64,000 bases of DNA from Girardinichthys multiradiatus (GCF_021462225.1 NC_061817.1:2658095-2722094), one strand, 5' to 3'. Shown: positions 42,430 through 59,152, numbered from the stretch's first letter. Notes: generated by a model not told the origin, from the letters alone. Program-made: numbers and translations.

Positions 42430-45400
42430 TCCGACCCACAAACGGTTAAACTCCCTGTTTAATAATAATAAAATCTGTGGTTTCCTGTCTGGCGGTGCTG
42501 ACAACAAGGCTTTCAGTTTAACCTGAGACCAATCTGGAGGACATCCAGGTCCTAAATAACACAGAGCAGCAATTTTAAAACATCACTGATTCTCAGCTTC
42601 ATATTTTGTTCAAATATTTAATTGGAGTTGCTTCTAGCAGAATTATTTCATGTTTCTACGGCTACATCCCGTTCATCTTATTTGAAGATGCTTTATCAGT
42701 TGTTATTTTTCTACTTAAAAAAAAATAAAACAACAAACTAGTTTTAATTAACACCACAGTACAAGCACAATCACTAAATAATACAATCAATTCATGCTGC
42801 TTTATACTTATAATCTCTAATCATTTTCTTCTTTTTTATATTTTAGTTCATATAACAAGAAAGCATTTGAAAAAACTGTTAAGTATTAAATTAATATATT
42901 TAACCAGGCAGCTCCCATGAAAATACACATCATTTCTTCCAGGGAGTTGTGCCCAAGATGCTGACAAAAACATAAACTAAAACAGCTGCGAGTAAAACCA
43001 TCATCAGGAAAGTTAGAATGAAGTAAAATGAAGTAAAGAACTACATAATAAAAGAGTATTATAAATAGAAGGATGCATTTGAGAGACATTTAGGGTGAAC
43101 CTTTAAAGGTATGAATGGAGGGAGGTGTGTCTGAAGATATTTCAAAGCTTTTTCGAAAGTTGTGGAGGAAAAAGAGAAAAATCTATTTTACCAAATTATG
43201 TTTGTGTTTTTGTAAAAAAATTGCAGTATTTTTGAATTGGACGCGGTGTAATGTGACAGGTTGTTTAAATCTACCCAATAAATGTGCCAAGGTTAGCTAA
43301 AATGATCTTTTTCATTCATCAGGTGTAATAGAATTACCCTGAGAGCTAAATACAAAGGCAACACTCGATTGAAGTAAAAATTCCAAATGTACTAATTAAA
43401 CAATATTCAAATGCAAACACTATCTCCAAATGACAAGCAGGTAGTATTTAAAGTATACATTCATATAATGTAACATTAGCAACATGAAAACACAACTAAT
43501 TGTAAAATAAACTGTGTTTATCATAATTAAACAGAACATAGCCAAACTAAAAAGGTACTATAGTACCAAATCGGACATTAATGTGTTTTAGCATTTTGAC
43601 TGCACTGTTTCCATGTGCCTAATTTATTCTAGGACTTGTGTTTTCTTATTGTTTTAGATTTTGAATCCATCTTTGCACATAATCATTTCTGTTTCTGTGC
43701 AGCAATAAATCCAGGGTGAAAGGTGAGTTTTTATGATGGCTGAAAACTGTTAGAGAACACATCCTGTTTCCATGATGTCAAGGCAGGAAGCAAGAGCCAC
43801 CTACAGGTTAGGCAGCCTGCTTCCATTTTCCTGTTTATTTTTGTATGATTCTAAAGAAACGTAGGTTTTCCTCTCCAATGTTGGAGTTAAAGCCTTGTGA
43901 GATCAGCTCATATAGACCTCCTAGTTTTTCTGCGCCTGTCTGTTGAGGTTTTCCCTGAAGTTTTGTTTTAGAAATATTTATTAGCAAGAAAAAAGACGAT
44001 AGGAAAACAACAAAAAGGGATTTAGAATTTTTAAGTTTAGATAAATATGGATAAGAAAACCCACAATGGAAAAACATGTTTGTTTTTCTAGATTTTTTCT
44101 ATGTTTGGTTTTTCTAGAAGGTAAAATCTAAAGTAATATTGAGTTGCCCACCAGGGCTTTGAACTGTAATTACCTTAAATTTACCTCTGGAGACTTTTGC
44201 CATTCTAAAATAATCCAGGTTTAGCCATCAAGCAGAAGTGCAAACCTACAGTTGAAGGTTTTGTCAGCTAGCTGTCATCATGTGTTGATGCACGGCAGCA
44301 GATCTGTTTTTAGGCTATAAATTCGTTAAAAATAGTGTTGCTCCTAATTATTTACTGCTAGGCTTGCATTTTTCATGTTGTTTGCGGGTTCCTTTTTAAG
44401 GCCTAACATAATATCAAATATCTGTCATAAATATGTGGGAAACTGTTGAATTGAAACATTACAAATTGACAACATAAATCCAAACAAGGCACCAGTGTGT
44501 AAGAAGCACAATAATTTGCCATTTTACATGACAGAGTGACTTTAAATGTTACAAATGGAAAACAAATGAATAATAATAACAAAGGGATTTCCATTACAAA
44601 CCAGGCATAGATTTGTTAGGTTATTTTGTTGCTTTCAGTAACCAAATATATCTCCATTTTCCTTTTGAGATGAAGATGATTTAATAATACCATACCTTTA
44701 ACTATTTAAACGTCATTAGTTTTGATTTAGTTTTTTTAAAACCTTGTGAAAATGTTTCAGATCAACAGGTTAATAACTGGATTAGACTAACTGGGGAGCC
44801 CTGGAGTTATTTATTCACCTCCAGATAGTTTAAAAGTTATTTAACATTTGTTTTCAGCAGTGATTGTAAGTTAACTAGAGATCCACTTCTCTAGTGATTT
44901 ACAACAGTGGAAAGGCACGTAAAAAGTTAGATGAGATTTAATGTTGAAACGACAGCAGTAACTGAAGTAACTTTGTGAAACTTGCTCCGTTTTTAACAGG
45001 ATTCCTGTACACAGTCCTGAGGTCTGGAAAACCATGGAAATGGATTTTATTATTTACCAAGTTTTAAATATTTATTTAGTTTTATATTTAGATAAAATGT
45101 TTTAACTTTTACCTGCCACCTCACAACGTAATGTTTATGCAACATTTAAAATTTTTTTAGTCACTGATGCAAAACCCACAAATAAATCCACACTCATTAA
45201 AAAAATTCCAACATTTCACAGCAGTTTTCTGTCTAGCCAGTCTTGTATCAGGGTTTTAAACTGGGTCTGGTTTAAATGGCAAGAAAACATGCCTTGACAC
45301 TTACTGTTTCAATATTTTTAAAATCTATACAAAAGTATCACAGATCACATACACAAGCCAGATCTTAAGTTTTATAGGTTTAGAAATGGAGCAGATTCCA

Positions 45401-46530
45401 AAAATCTGTTCAGACTTAGCCAAGCAAAGGTTTTGTTCTGAAATGTTTGGCATTTTGTAAAAACTACTGGAAAAATGTAGAAATCTCAGTCTTGAAAGGC
45501 GTAGAATTTTGAAGCAGGAGGTTTATAGTAACCCTGTTTTACTGATTCAAGTATATCTACCACAGGTAATGGAGATAAATAATCCTCTTTCGGTGCTTTA
45601 AAATGGACACATTTGGTTTGAAAAAGTTGCCTTCATTTTCTAATATACATTTGTGCGATTAGTGGAAGCTCTGAATTTTTAGCCGCCTGTCGTTGTTTTA
45701 CCTGATTCAAGAAATTAGGTCCAGGTGTTGCTTGTTGTGCTCATTAAACCTGCATGTTATTCACACACCCATAAACACAGATAACTCAAATCATTGATAT
45801 CTTTACATCATTAGTATTGCTCATCACACAACTCAATTGTCCAAGTTGTAAATGTAAATCTGATCTCACAATATAGAAGAGCTTAACAGGCCAGTAATAA
45901 CTGGCAGAAGAGGTATAGTAAACTGGAATCACATACAGGATGTAACAATGTGTTCCATCATTAGTCAAGCAGCAGCTGCTGGACCTGTGCAGATATTCTA
46001 CAGAAACATTAGGATACATCCTGACAATAAGTAGTGGGCAGCATGGTGTTTCCTTCACCTTCACACTGCTAACTATGGATGGTACACAGCTTTTTTCACC
46101 TGAGGCCTGAATGCTCTGTTGGCCTGAGCTCTTTACATACAAGACCAAAACACAGAAAGATCTGAAATATGTCCAGATTTTCAAATTTAGAAATCAAAAA
46201 AACAATGGTTTTGACGAGGGTCTTGTTCGTCTGACGGAGATGTATTTGGTCTGATTATGGTACAGATGTAGACTGTTCTTTAAATATGTTTGTTTCTGCA
46301 GTCTGTAAATGATTCTGTGAAAAAAATATCTGAATCCAGCTTTCTCTTTATGACATTTTGGATAAAAATAAACTATACTTAATACATTCCAGTCATATTA
46401 GTTCTGTTTATGGGATTTGTATGAATTTTATACATAGCCATGCTCTGGTACTCCTGCAGATCCTCAGTAGAATAACTTGTACTCTAATGATTGAATTTTT
46501 ATTAAAAATTGTTTGATTTTGTTTCTTACA
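42430..46530. other. Intergenic or intronic, nothing further recognised
   Basis: Apart from the 43703 microexon candidate I see no repeat family or coding signal. A 132-codon minus-strand frame at 45786-46184 is the longest here and lacks any recognisable motif. Confidence 0.45.
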
Positions 46531-46690
46531 GGTTGCTGATGATTTGGAGGATGAATCTGGCTCTCTGGCTTACTCTGCTTTTCCCTGATGGAAAATCTCT
46601 GATGGCGGCAAACCTACTAAGATTCTTTGAAGCTGCTGTCATTATTTGGTGTGAACAAAATTCATTTCAGCAAACAATTCTACTGTAGGT

Positions 46691-49589
46691 AAACCAACCT
46701 GATCTAGGAATATGACTATTCTAGTTGGGTGACATAACTGTGCTCTCCTCTGTTGCTGTTTATTGGCTCCATGAAGAAGAGAGGAACATGTCAGGAAGAG
46801 GAGTGGGATAAGGTGCTCGAAAACTTCATATTTATTATTGTTACGCTACACTTCAAAAAGACAAATTGACTTGAGGGATAATAATATAATCTAGAATGTG
46901 TTGATCTGACTTTCCAAGAGTGAAAAGCAGAGGACATATAATCATTAACAGCCAGCCTGTGCATGTTCACAGGCTGTTTGTCTCCTCCCTCAACATTCTC
47001 GTCCAATTCACCCCATTTCTCCCCAACCTTTGACCTCTGCATGTCCACCCCTTCCCCCAGACACACACAGAGACATGCTGCTCCTGACATGCTGTTCTAA
47101 CGCCAAGAGGCAGAAATCCTTTCATAAATTTGTTTTGTTACATGTATGGAGAAAAATGTTCTATATAGCAGTGAAGTAACTAAACACACATTCTCTGCTT
47201 TCTCTGTATTATTAATGAGACAACAGAGTATATTAACTTCAAGATTCAGTCTTTTGGCAAAAAAAACCCAAACCTTTGATAGTTTCAAGTTCCTAAATTT
47301 AAAGTACATGTTACTCATGAGTATGGTATTTTTTACTATATATTCAATGCATTCTACTGCTAGCAGCTACTAGTATATAAGTGACGTTGAATCTGACTGT
47401 ACGATTGGATTGAACTGACTTGTTTTGTAAAGTGCCTTGAGACAATATTTGTTGTGAACTGGTGTTATATAAATGAACTGAATTGAACTGAACTAGCTGT
47501 AGAGACAATATGGAGATTATAGTCAAGTATGTTGAACTTCAGCTCTCTCAATAGCCTGAACCTTAGAAACCTACAACTCTTAGGACACTGCCTGGAAATG
47601 AGCCTTGACAAATGTACTTCTTATCCATATCACAGCTACTTTATCTTTCCATGCATTGTTCATATGAATTCTGACCTTTATCTGTGCTACATTTCCCTTC
47701 CTAATGAAGTTCTTTAGAAATATTTCCTCAACAGCATGTGTACAATCACAGATGCTTAATGGTGAAAAAGCAGAAACCAAACCTGAACTGAGCTTTCAAG
47801 AGTATGCAATCTCTATACATTCCACTTTTGGTACTTTGAGGTTTGAAAATAATGTAAGTTCATTGTAATTTATAGTTTCAAATAAAGTTGTTCATAGCTT
47901 GTTATTCTGTTTATTCTAAAAACTATTCCTGCAGGTAGGGATGGAAAGAAAACTGTCAGATTTGTACAGAGCTGTGTGGCTTAAAGGTTCACCAATGAGC
48001 ACAACATATATGTTACATATGTATGTGTAGGAAAAAGACAAAAACTCTTTACATGACTTAAAGCAAACCTGATTGTGTCAAGATAAGGGAAAAATGGACA
48101 CATCAGCCTGAACTTCTTTTAAAACAATTTGTCACCTGACTGGGTAAAGGTAGGATATTTGAGGTGTCCTAAATAAAATCAATAAACAATCAGGGCATGG
48201 AAAAACTCTGAAAGTTGTAAATGAATCTCTAGGAATACCACACGAACAGACTGTATGAAGTGTTTGGTTAGAACAGCTAAGTTCTAGCATTTATCCATGA
48301 TCTATTTGATGGTTTAATCACTAATAGAGTTTAATCACATGCAATGTATTTGCTCATAGGAAGCCATACCAAGGCTTTTGGACATAGTTTTATATTTTTT
48401 TCAGGGTTCCAGTTCAATAAACGTTTGAATTACGATGCTCCTGTTGAGATGTTTGTACAAGCTGCTATTTCGTTAGCAAAGGCATAGAAGCTTCGTATAA
48501 TACAGTGCTTATTGTTTGCTGTAGGAGTAGTTATGAGAAAGAAAAATTAGGGTTTGGATCCGTCTCGACATTTGGATGCATCTTCTAAACGCTGCGCAGA
48601 TAGATGGCATGTAACACCCTCTGTGTTCAGTGTGTGGTTACATGATCCACGCCCATCACTATATTAATATAACCATGTTAAATGAGACTCTGGTAAGGAA
48701 CAGCAAAGAGAACCCACATGTGAGAAAGCGGATTATATCCACACTGCGCCATAATGATTCAGCCGTACTCCACGCAGCCTGTGCAGTCGGGGCAGGCCTT
48801 AGGAACTGGTACAGCCTCCATTTTGAGAGGTTGGAGGTCTGAGACAACGCCATGTTATTTGTTGGGCTATGCAACACAGTACAAAACTATAAAACTCCCA
48901 GGAATTAAGCTGGAGTTCATTTAGAATTAAGCCACAGACCATTAAAATAATACATAGAGCAATAAATAACCTTTATTTCAGTCGCACCAGCTTGAGGCTA
49001 TTAAGACTCATTTAATCTACGGCCGCCCTCCTAGGGCAGGTAGGCTAGTCTTACGCAGTAGTCACAAAGGAAAGCCGCCATATTTGACACATTGTTTCAG
49101 TTACAAACTCTTACCATATAATACATTTTTAAAGTTTAATTTTCAAAGTCCAAGAATTTTACTGGTCAGTCTCGCTAGCAGGGCTGTACAGGAACATTTG
49201 GAGGCTCGACTTTTTTGTGTCTGTACATTGACACCCTTATTAGTATGCTTGGTTGGAGGGAGAGGATACACAATTAGTGATTGCTTCCAACATCAAGCTA
49301 TACGTTTTTCCATCAACACCTTACCAGGGGTACAGAACGAGACAAATTTAAATAGCAGTTGGAAATTCAGCAACTCAGCGCAGTGTTGACTGCTATCTCA
49401 TACAGGCTAATGATCAGAAGAGCGGAAGCAACTGTTACTGGTTAGTGTTATATAAATAAGCCGCCAAAAAGAAGACCGCAACGATCCATAGAATTTCCAG
49501 TTGCTCACATATGCTCTCATCTGGTAAAGAAACTGGAATATTATTGGACCCTCCCCTTCCGCCTCTCTAGTCCTATTCCAGATAGACCA

Positions 49590-49590
<1 letters not shown>
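46691..49590. other. Intergenic upstream of igf2bp1
   Basis: Contains an L2-type tail at 47385-47500. No gene signal otherwise. CpG and GC content rise toward 49600. Confidence 0.5.
47385..47500 (+). repeat. L2-like LINE 3' tail
   Basis: GATTGGATTGAACTGACTTG, then TAAAGTGCCTTGAGACAATA and AATGAACTGAATTGAACTGA: the standard tail of fish L2-like LINEs with its short ATTGA-like terminal repeats. Confidence 0.7.
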
Positions 49591-51489
<1,899 letters not shown>

Positions 51490-53927
51490 TGAGAAAGTTT
51501 TGAATGAAAATGCAGTTTTCTGCCTATTTTCCTTTGCAGTAGTGTTAAACCAGTCTGGGAAGCTTGCAGAACAGAAACGTGTTGTTGCTTTGTACTCTGT
51601 CGGCCATTGCTGAGGAACTGCACTGTGACAGCTTTGGTCTTGGTGCCTGCTGTGCTCTGTTGGCTGTTTGTAGCTTACATTTCCTCCCTCTTTTAAATAA
51701 ACTGATATTGGTTAGTAAGTAAAACATTTAGTAAGGATAAACCGTAAAGGATTACAAAATATATTCTAGACAAAGTCGTCACCATCAGTTCTTAACGAAC
51801 TCAACAGGCGACACTACCTGCTTTAAATGTGGCCACATTGTGTTAATTATGCAGGGGCTGAATGGTGTGGTATACTCGTTTTCAATGCATTTCTCTTCTG
51901 CATTAAGGCACTGTTATTTTATGTGTAGCTCTTAATCAACGTGACATTTGCATGCTTGTGGCGTGATTCCAAACACTTTTCATTTATAAAAAAAATATAA
52001 GGTGCTATCGACGTATTTACGTGAATGTGGAGGGCCGCTAGGTTTCTACTGCTGTTGTTTGATATGCAGAGATTTACAGAACTGAACTGGAGTCCTAAAT
52101 AAATAAAAACTCTTGTTGGACTGATTGCTTCAATTCATGCAATTTGTGGAAACATTTCCTATTTTTGTTTAGTAACTGTAATGTAATTGCGAACTCACAC
52201 GCTTTTCCCACAACAAATTCATGTGTAAAATATTTCCTGCTGTTTTGGGTGTGAAATTGGCTTGTTTTAAAATCACCACGGAGGTCTACACATTAATGGC
52301 GTTTAAAATTCCGCGCTTAAGTGAATAGTCTGGCGTTCATCGTAGCTCATCTGCTCTGTATTAAGATCTAAACCACACCTGTTTTTAGCAGCATTACGGA
52401 ATTCGCTTATAGTCCTCGATTCGTCCCTGTAACCTTTGGCACAGATTCAGCACATCTCCCCCATTTCGCCTCACGTGTGCTCCATTATCAAAATACTCAG
52501 TAAACATGCAGTGTTGTGCATATTCATATTTTATTAAATTCCAGTCAGCTATATATTTTTGTTGACTGCTCCGTATATTAACATCGCTAAGTATTTAATT
52601 AAGAGTAGATTTTTTAGGTGTCCGCCCTGTTGCCTGATTGCACAGTTAAAATTGTGCAACACTAGCAGAGATTGGCGTTGCTTTTGCGCTGGGCTGTAAG
52701 GACAGATCTCGAACATGCGCATTAAATTCGGCCAGCACAAAGAACAGAAGGCTTTAAATGGCAGAATTTTGCAGATAATTATTCTGGTGGTGCTGTATTG
52801 CGCGAGGGGACTCCCAGGCCTTCCCTCTGATAACCCTTTTTACATAGAAGACTATTTGTAAGGATCTCCGTGGGCGACAGGGTGTCGGTGGCGCTAAAAC
52901 ACGTGATACTATCAGGCGAAAAACAAGCTCTCCACATCAGGCAGTCAGCAAAATGGCGAAGGTTTCAGCTGAAAAAAGGCTGGCTGCAACGGCGTGCAGG
53001 CAGCATTTATCCCCTCCTCCACCCGCAGTGTGTGCGGCTGACGCACCCTGTTTTAGCGGTACAACTAATACGGCTCATTTGCGAGTCTGTCCATTTATTC
53101 CGCAACTCCCAACAATTGGAAGCCCCATCCTAAAATGGCTGTTCATACAGCCTTTCAGCAAGAGCAAGATTATTCACAAAACAAGTAAAAATTATTTGAA
53201 TATTAGCAGCCAGATTTGATCTTTGCACGCACGCTTCTGAGACGCTTTATGGTGAAAACATTTCCAAAACGATCTCTTTGTCAATATCCAATTAAATCAG
53301 AAGTGGAGTCAAATTTAATGCAAATGTTTATAGATCTAATAAATCACGAAAAAGAAGCAAACATATATGACAAGGAGTTTCTGTTTAATATTGGATTGTA
53401 TTGAAAATTGTATGTGACACTAAACGTCTCCAGTGTTGTTGTGTGAGTGTGAGGGGAGCTGGTTCAACTTCAGGTCCATCCTGCGGCCTATGAAGAAGCT
53501 ATTGGCGTGGCTTTAAAATAGCCTCAACACCTTTAAGTAGCAGAATTCAGTTGTTTGTGAAATGGGACTTCAATGGAGGTGTGTGTTTGTGCTGGAGGAG
53601 GGGTGTTGAGAGGGAACTGGCCCTTATGGAGGGGGAGGGGCAGCCCGCTTTCTGGAAGAAAAATACTTCAATTCTCTTTCTATGCTGCAAGCAGCAGGTC
53701 TGAACCTATTAGCTGCAGGGGGGGGGTCAATACCCCCTGACCCCTGGTCATGTTGTGAACATGGAAGAAATGAATGTGTGTCCGTCTGTCTATATTTTGT
53801 TGAAGCTGCATACGGAAGGCTTTTAACATTCCAAGACAGTAATAGTATTCATCATGAGAGTTTTTGGAATGTGTGTCAGGCTGCAGTGGGTTTGTAGAAG
53901 GTATTGGTGGACAGGAAAGATTCAAGG

Positions 53928-53962
53928 GGGTGTGTGTGTGGGGGGTGTGTGTGTGTGTGTGT
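53928..53962. repeat. TG/G microsatellite
   Basis: GGGGGTGTGTGTGTGGGGGG then a TG run. Confidence 0.9.
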
Positions 53963-55259
53963 GCACGGTGGTCTGTTTAGAGGAAACTAGCCAACGTGGT
54001 GAGAGCATACATGTATGGAATCCTTATTGTCGGGGAAACTCCCTCTTTATAATGTAACATTTGGCCAGGGAATGGTGGGCACACAGTCTGGACAAACCAA
54101 AGTGTGAAGATCTGAATGTGGATCCCTTCTACAAAAGACATTTTTCTCAGAGCACGCAGCCTATAAAATGAAAATATTAATTATATATAGCATAAAGAAA
54201 CATGTGGCTTTAATGGAATGTGAAATATCTTCCTGATAAAATTGTTCTGTCATGTATGTGGGCTTTCTATTTTTTACATGCACTAGGTCTGCAGTTATTG
54301 AAGAAAGGCTGTGTGTGTGTTAAAAATAAATGTGTTTAGACATTGGTTAGATAGTTTCATACTAAAGATATAATTATAACTTATGGGGCTCAGGATATGC
54401 TGAAGACAAAATTTTTTTCACTCTATGTTAATAAGTATCATTAGATATTTTCCTTAATATTTACTTTGGCAGCTGTTGAAGTATTTTCTATACAATTGGC
54501 TCTAATTTATGAGCTTGAAGCAGAGCCATTGTATATACAGGTTAGTTAGTTAATTGTCTCCTATTTTTAGTTGGAGGAATTGTTGCTGTGTTCTCTTGGA
54601 TAATAACTAGAGCACATCATGGGACCAAATCTGTACACTTCGTCTATATATTGCTCAGATAAAAGAATAACTAAGTTTGTGATTTACAATGAACAATTAA
54701 TCTATTATAAACGAAGTTTTTATTAGCCAATTGCATATTTTCAGGATCATATTCATAGGTTCCTTGATAGAAGGCAACATATTTGAAGTGACAAGCATTA
54801 CCCATAATGCCTCCAATGACCTTTTAACATCGCTGAAAACGTTTTTAGCAAATTAGCAAAACATTTAAAAAGTCAAATTTACTACTGGTCACATCAAAAG
54901 ACAGATTAGGAAATGCATGTTTTTAATTTTTAAATGACAAAAAATGCATATATTGACTGTTGGGGTGTTTTTTTATTTTTTATTTTGGGAGCACAGGTTC
55001 ACAATCCTTTGTATGACGTGCAGACTGTCATACAAAGTTTTGATCGCACAGGTCGTACAAGGGCAAAAAAATCGAATTTGGGTCACTTCAAGCTGCAGTG
55101 TGAACGTAGCCTAAGAGTTACTTTGGATGCTTTTCCAGCCTTTCATGGCACTACAAGTCAAGAGTAGCAAATATGTAAAGTTACACAGCTTTCCATGAGT
55201 TGGCATTATAAGATTAAATGCCTTTGATTGTAATTTACTATAATCCAAATCTAATTTCA

Positions 55260-55440
55260 TGTAACTGGGTCTGAATGCGATCATTTGATTGGATTGTTTT
55301 TGAATGAATGATTGATTTGCATATTTGGACCAAATTAGATTCTTTTTAAATCTGTATAAACTGGAGTTGTCTGTAAAGTGCCTTCAGAAGACATCTGTTA
55401 CAACTTAGTGCTGATATAAATGAGCACTGAAAGTGACTTA
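55260..55440 (+). repeat. L2-like LINE 3' tail
   Basis: GGGTCTGAATGCGATCATTTG, a GTCTGTAAAGTGCCTTCAGA piece and GTGCTGATATAAATGAGCAC follow the order of other fish L2 tails in this window (17040-17215, 47385-47500), more diverged. Confidence 0.55.
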
Positions 55441-58400
55441 GGGTAATATACTGTATATAAAATGAACCGAGTAGAATAATTCTTTAGGCCCATATAGTAA
55501 TAAAATGAAGCTTTAATTGCGCTATAACATGTGGAATAAAGTCAGGTTAAGGCGACTGTGTTAGGGTTATGTGAACATGGCCTGCTGTACCGAGCTGTAA
55601 AATCTGAGCTATAAAATGGCAACCTTTAATCTGCAAGACGGCTGCACAACATGACTGACATGAAGAATGGAGAGAGAATATTTGAATTTTCTATAGGTTA
55701 ATGCATATGTTATGTATTGGTGATCCCTTTGTTCTGAAATCATACAGCATCTCCTTTTGTTCAGGTTCAACGGTTCAAATGTCAGATTCAGTTATAATGG
55801 ATGATGGACATATAGGTGCAGAAGGCAGCAGAGGAAGTCTACAGAATCAATCTAAAGAGCTCCTAGAGGACGTTGGTTTATAGTCCTAAGCTCATAGACT
55901 TGGAGGAGCTGGATGTATGCTTCAAAGCAGGAAGGTGGAGGTGGAGATTGCTACACCCAGGTTTTATACTTGTTCACTGCTTTGATAATAATCCACAGGT
56001 GAATTTAATGTGAAGGAATTCGGATATTGCCCTGCATAATAGCTGTTGTTCTTCTACATGAAATGAAATGCATACATGATGAAAATGTATATAAAATGCA
56101 TGGAGAATGTAAGACACTGTAGCATTCAGAGAGACCAGAGAATAAGGCTTTGAGGGAGCCATGGCTGGATTTCCTCCCCTCTTGTGGCTGGCTAATGGGA
56201 GAAGGAGGGGACAGTGAGTGGAGGGTGCAAGGGGGGTGCGACCAATCATCTGGCAGAACTACCTTTGGTCACCCACCTCTATGTCTAGAGGAGTGAATGG
56301 GTCCTCCCCCACACGCATGCTCTGACAGCTCTCTTGCTCTGCATCCACATTTGCTCACTGGTTTCCATCACTCTCCTGTACAGTATTTTTCATTTCTCCC
56401 TCGCTCTCGTTATGCCTTGCCATCCCTTGGCGTGTTGCCATGTTTGCTGCACCACCCTAGTGCTTTCCACAAAGAGCCGACGCTGAGCGATGGAAACAAA
56501 AGCAGACGGCAAGCTGAAGCGACGCGGTGAAAGTGGCTGGAAGATGGATTCATGTAGTTTGAATTGAAACTGCAGTTTTGCTGCATCTCGGACAGTTTGG
56601 CTAATGGAAGGTGAACCTATGTCCAGGCAGTTGCCTTAGACCTATATGTGTCTAAGATCAAAGTATTAAAATTAGAAAACAGGGATGAGAACAGTTGTTT
56701 CAGCCTGAAAGAAATAAGTTGGCTTAAATGAGTATTTTCTCCTACTCAGCTCAGCACAGAATAAAAGGAGCAAATTAACCTTCAGGAAATTTTGTACAAA
56801 TACATATTTGTGTTTAGAGGTATGTACTGAAATGATTTTATAAGAAGTTGTCTGGTAGGTCTCTTCAAATCAAATGGAAAACACAGGATCAACTTAAGTT
56901 TTCAAAGAAACTCCAAAAGAATCTCTGATTTTCTTTTATTGAGTGTTTGGATAAAATAAAGACTGTGGCAAAGCTAGGAGTGACACAGGGAATAAGCTGG
57001 ATTCCTGTTTTCATTATCTTACAGACATTAGTCAGATGTACTCATTAACAAATTTGAGATCATTTTACGTCTGTGGTAAGAACTGTTCTGTATGGAGTTT
57101 TGTGGAATACCATAAAGGCTTTAGTAAACCCCCAGACTACCTACTTATTTGTAGTTGTCTTATCGCAAACTGGGTTGTAGAAATTTAGGAGCGATGCTGT
57201 GTGATGTACTGTGTGTCACAGCGGTTGTTAAAGTGGTTTGGTTATGTAATGTTAATAAGCCAAAAAATACTTTGTTAGAGTGTTTGCTTGAGCCTGGCTC
57301 AGATTTTCCTGCTTGTTTTCTAACTGTAGTTGTAATTTGTTTTTACTAAATGATTCTGGACTCCTGTTGTTTTTATCTGGCTTGGTTTCACAAAACTCAA
57401 ACATCTTCTGCAAATGAATTCTACCAAAAACTAAATGTATTTGCAAAAGATGCATTTTATGTGTGCTTTCCTGCAGGAATAGGATCTCCAGACAGAAATA
57501 AAGGGAGTTATTATAAGGCATTATACTAAGCTAGCAGCACATTGTTGTTCAAATATTTCAGGTGGTTTTATTGTTGAATATTCTATCTATCCAACCAGAC
57601 AGACAGTGGCTACACTCACTATTCCTTTAGAAATAGACATAATCTATCCAGATCTTCAGTTGATTCTCTACTGGCCACTTCAGGAAATTATAGAAAATAA
57701 TAAAATCTAAATATTTTTAGAAATGTAAAATATTCTTTGTTCACTGTGGAATAAAGTAAAAATTATCTGGAAATGCACCTGTTCTGGGTTATATTTATAT
57801 GTAACACCTACCTCCTGAAATTCTGTGTGTACTCATCTTTAGACTCTGTGTGTGAGCTGGTAAATCTAGTTTGCTCTGCTTATGTGTTGCACATTCTAGT
57901 GTAGAGATGGGTTTTTATGTGATTCTTTCAGTACAGTATTTCTTTTACTCATTTGTACATTTGCAAATTTTTTTTAATACACAGACCTAAGTAGAAAATT
58001 TGAATAGACACCTGCTAAATTTAGTAGTATTTGTCAGTTACGTATTGTGCAAAAAATTATACATTTCCACTGTTCTGCTCTTTAATAGAGTAACACAAAT
58101 GTAACAAGGAGGTATTAGTTGGTTTACTCTGAAGCTGGAAAGTTTTCCAAACAGCTGATTTAATCTCTTTGGTATGAAAAGAAAAAGTATAGAACTCTTC
58201 TTTCAAGCAGCTTTTCTTTAGAATCTGGTCTTTACTGAACCATTCAAATTGTTCAAACCATTCAAAGCTCCAATCATTTGATCATATTTGTTTTAATTAA
58301 AATTATGCTTTTGCAGTTCCTGTTATCTTAGCATTATAGAGGTTCAGTTACAGATGGCGGACCAGGTGCTTCAACCTAGATGGTACATCTACTTCTACTT

Positions 58401-59133
58401 TTATACAGTCTTCAAGACTATTTGAACTATAGCCGTTTTCCTGACCTACGTTCATTCAGTCAGTGGAACTGGTTTTGTATGGTCTTTTTTGACCTCCTGC
58501 TGCAGTGTCAGTACTTTAGCATTTCAAAATGATCTAAAAGGTGGTGATTGGTTCAATCATAAATGTGTTTATTTGTTAAACTTGGTAAAGATTTAGCAAT
58601 CATTTTCATTACCTTCACACATTCATACTCACGTTCATCAAGACAGAACAAAACCCACAGTAGTTTGGTCCCTATTGAGCATTACGATGGATAATAGATG
58701 GAAATATAGATATACTGATTAAGAGATATTCTTAATTAAATCCTTCTTTATTATGTCATCCATGTGGTGCAATACACCCAAGTCACTTCCAGTCAAGGAT
58801 ACCTTCACTAGTGTTACAGTTAACACTTCCTGTCACTTTGGACAAATAACTCAAAGTTAGCTTGTCCCTCCGGGCAGGTTTACTTGTTAGTTGAGCTTGA
58901 AAGTATCAGTATTTGAAGCAGAGGGTTTTTTGCGTGGTTGACACCCTGTCAGTCCATGATGATGATACAGCGTTGGCCAGTTTTAAAAAAACTTTTATTG
59001 TGTATGCATAGCTTGAAAAAATGTTATTGGCTGTGCTAATGTTGTGTTTTTTTTTTTACTAATCAGTCTTGTTTTCCACTGACGTCCACAGTATAGAGCA
59101 GTGAAAGTCCGACTCCTCCATTGTCCGCTGGTT

Positions 59134-59152
59134 GCAGCGCCCCCTGTGTGCC
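59134..59152 (-). promoter_or_regulatory. CTCF-like core in igf2bp1 intron 2
   Basis: The minus strand reads GGCACACAGGGGGCGCTGC. AGGGGGCGCT is a perfect CTCF core; the 5' side has about three mismatches. Confidence 0.35.

Larger units (their letters stand above)
41750..46690 (+). ncRNA. Candidate spliced transcript (lncRNA or igf2bp1 leader exons)
   Basis: A chain of good splice signals without a long frame. First exon: starts about 41750-41800 near CCTGTAGGTGGCGGT and ends at 42078 or earlier with AAATAAG/GTAAGTT (another donor, TTGAG/GTAAGG, at about 41838). Second: 42335-42424 behind CCCCTCCCCCTCTCTGG...TTCTAG and before GTGAGT. Third: a 20-nt microexon 43703-43722 between TTTCTGTGCAG and GTGAGT. 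Fourth: from 46532 after TTTGTTTCTTACAG. The longest joined ATG frame is about a dozen codons, so it is likely noncoding. Expression is unproven. Confidence 0.35.

Noticed and set aside
45786..46184. 132-residue minus-strand frame
   Set aside because: Cys/Ser/Tyr-rich with no motif, no splice or promoter support. Longest non-transposon frame in the intergenic part, but such length arises by chance.
54985..55120. Possible MITE around CAGTGTGAACGTAGCCT
   Set aside because: One end-like word without a clear inverted partner or duplication.
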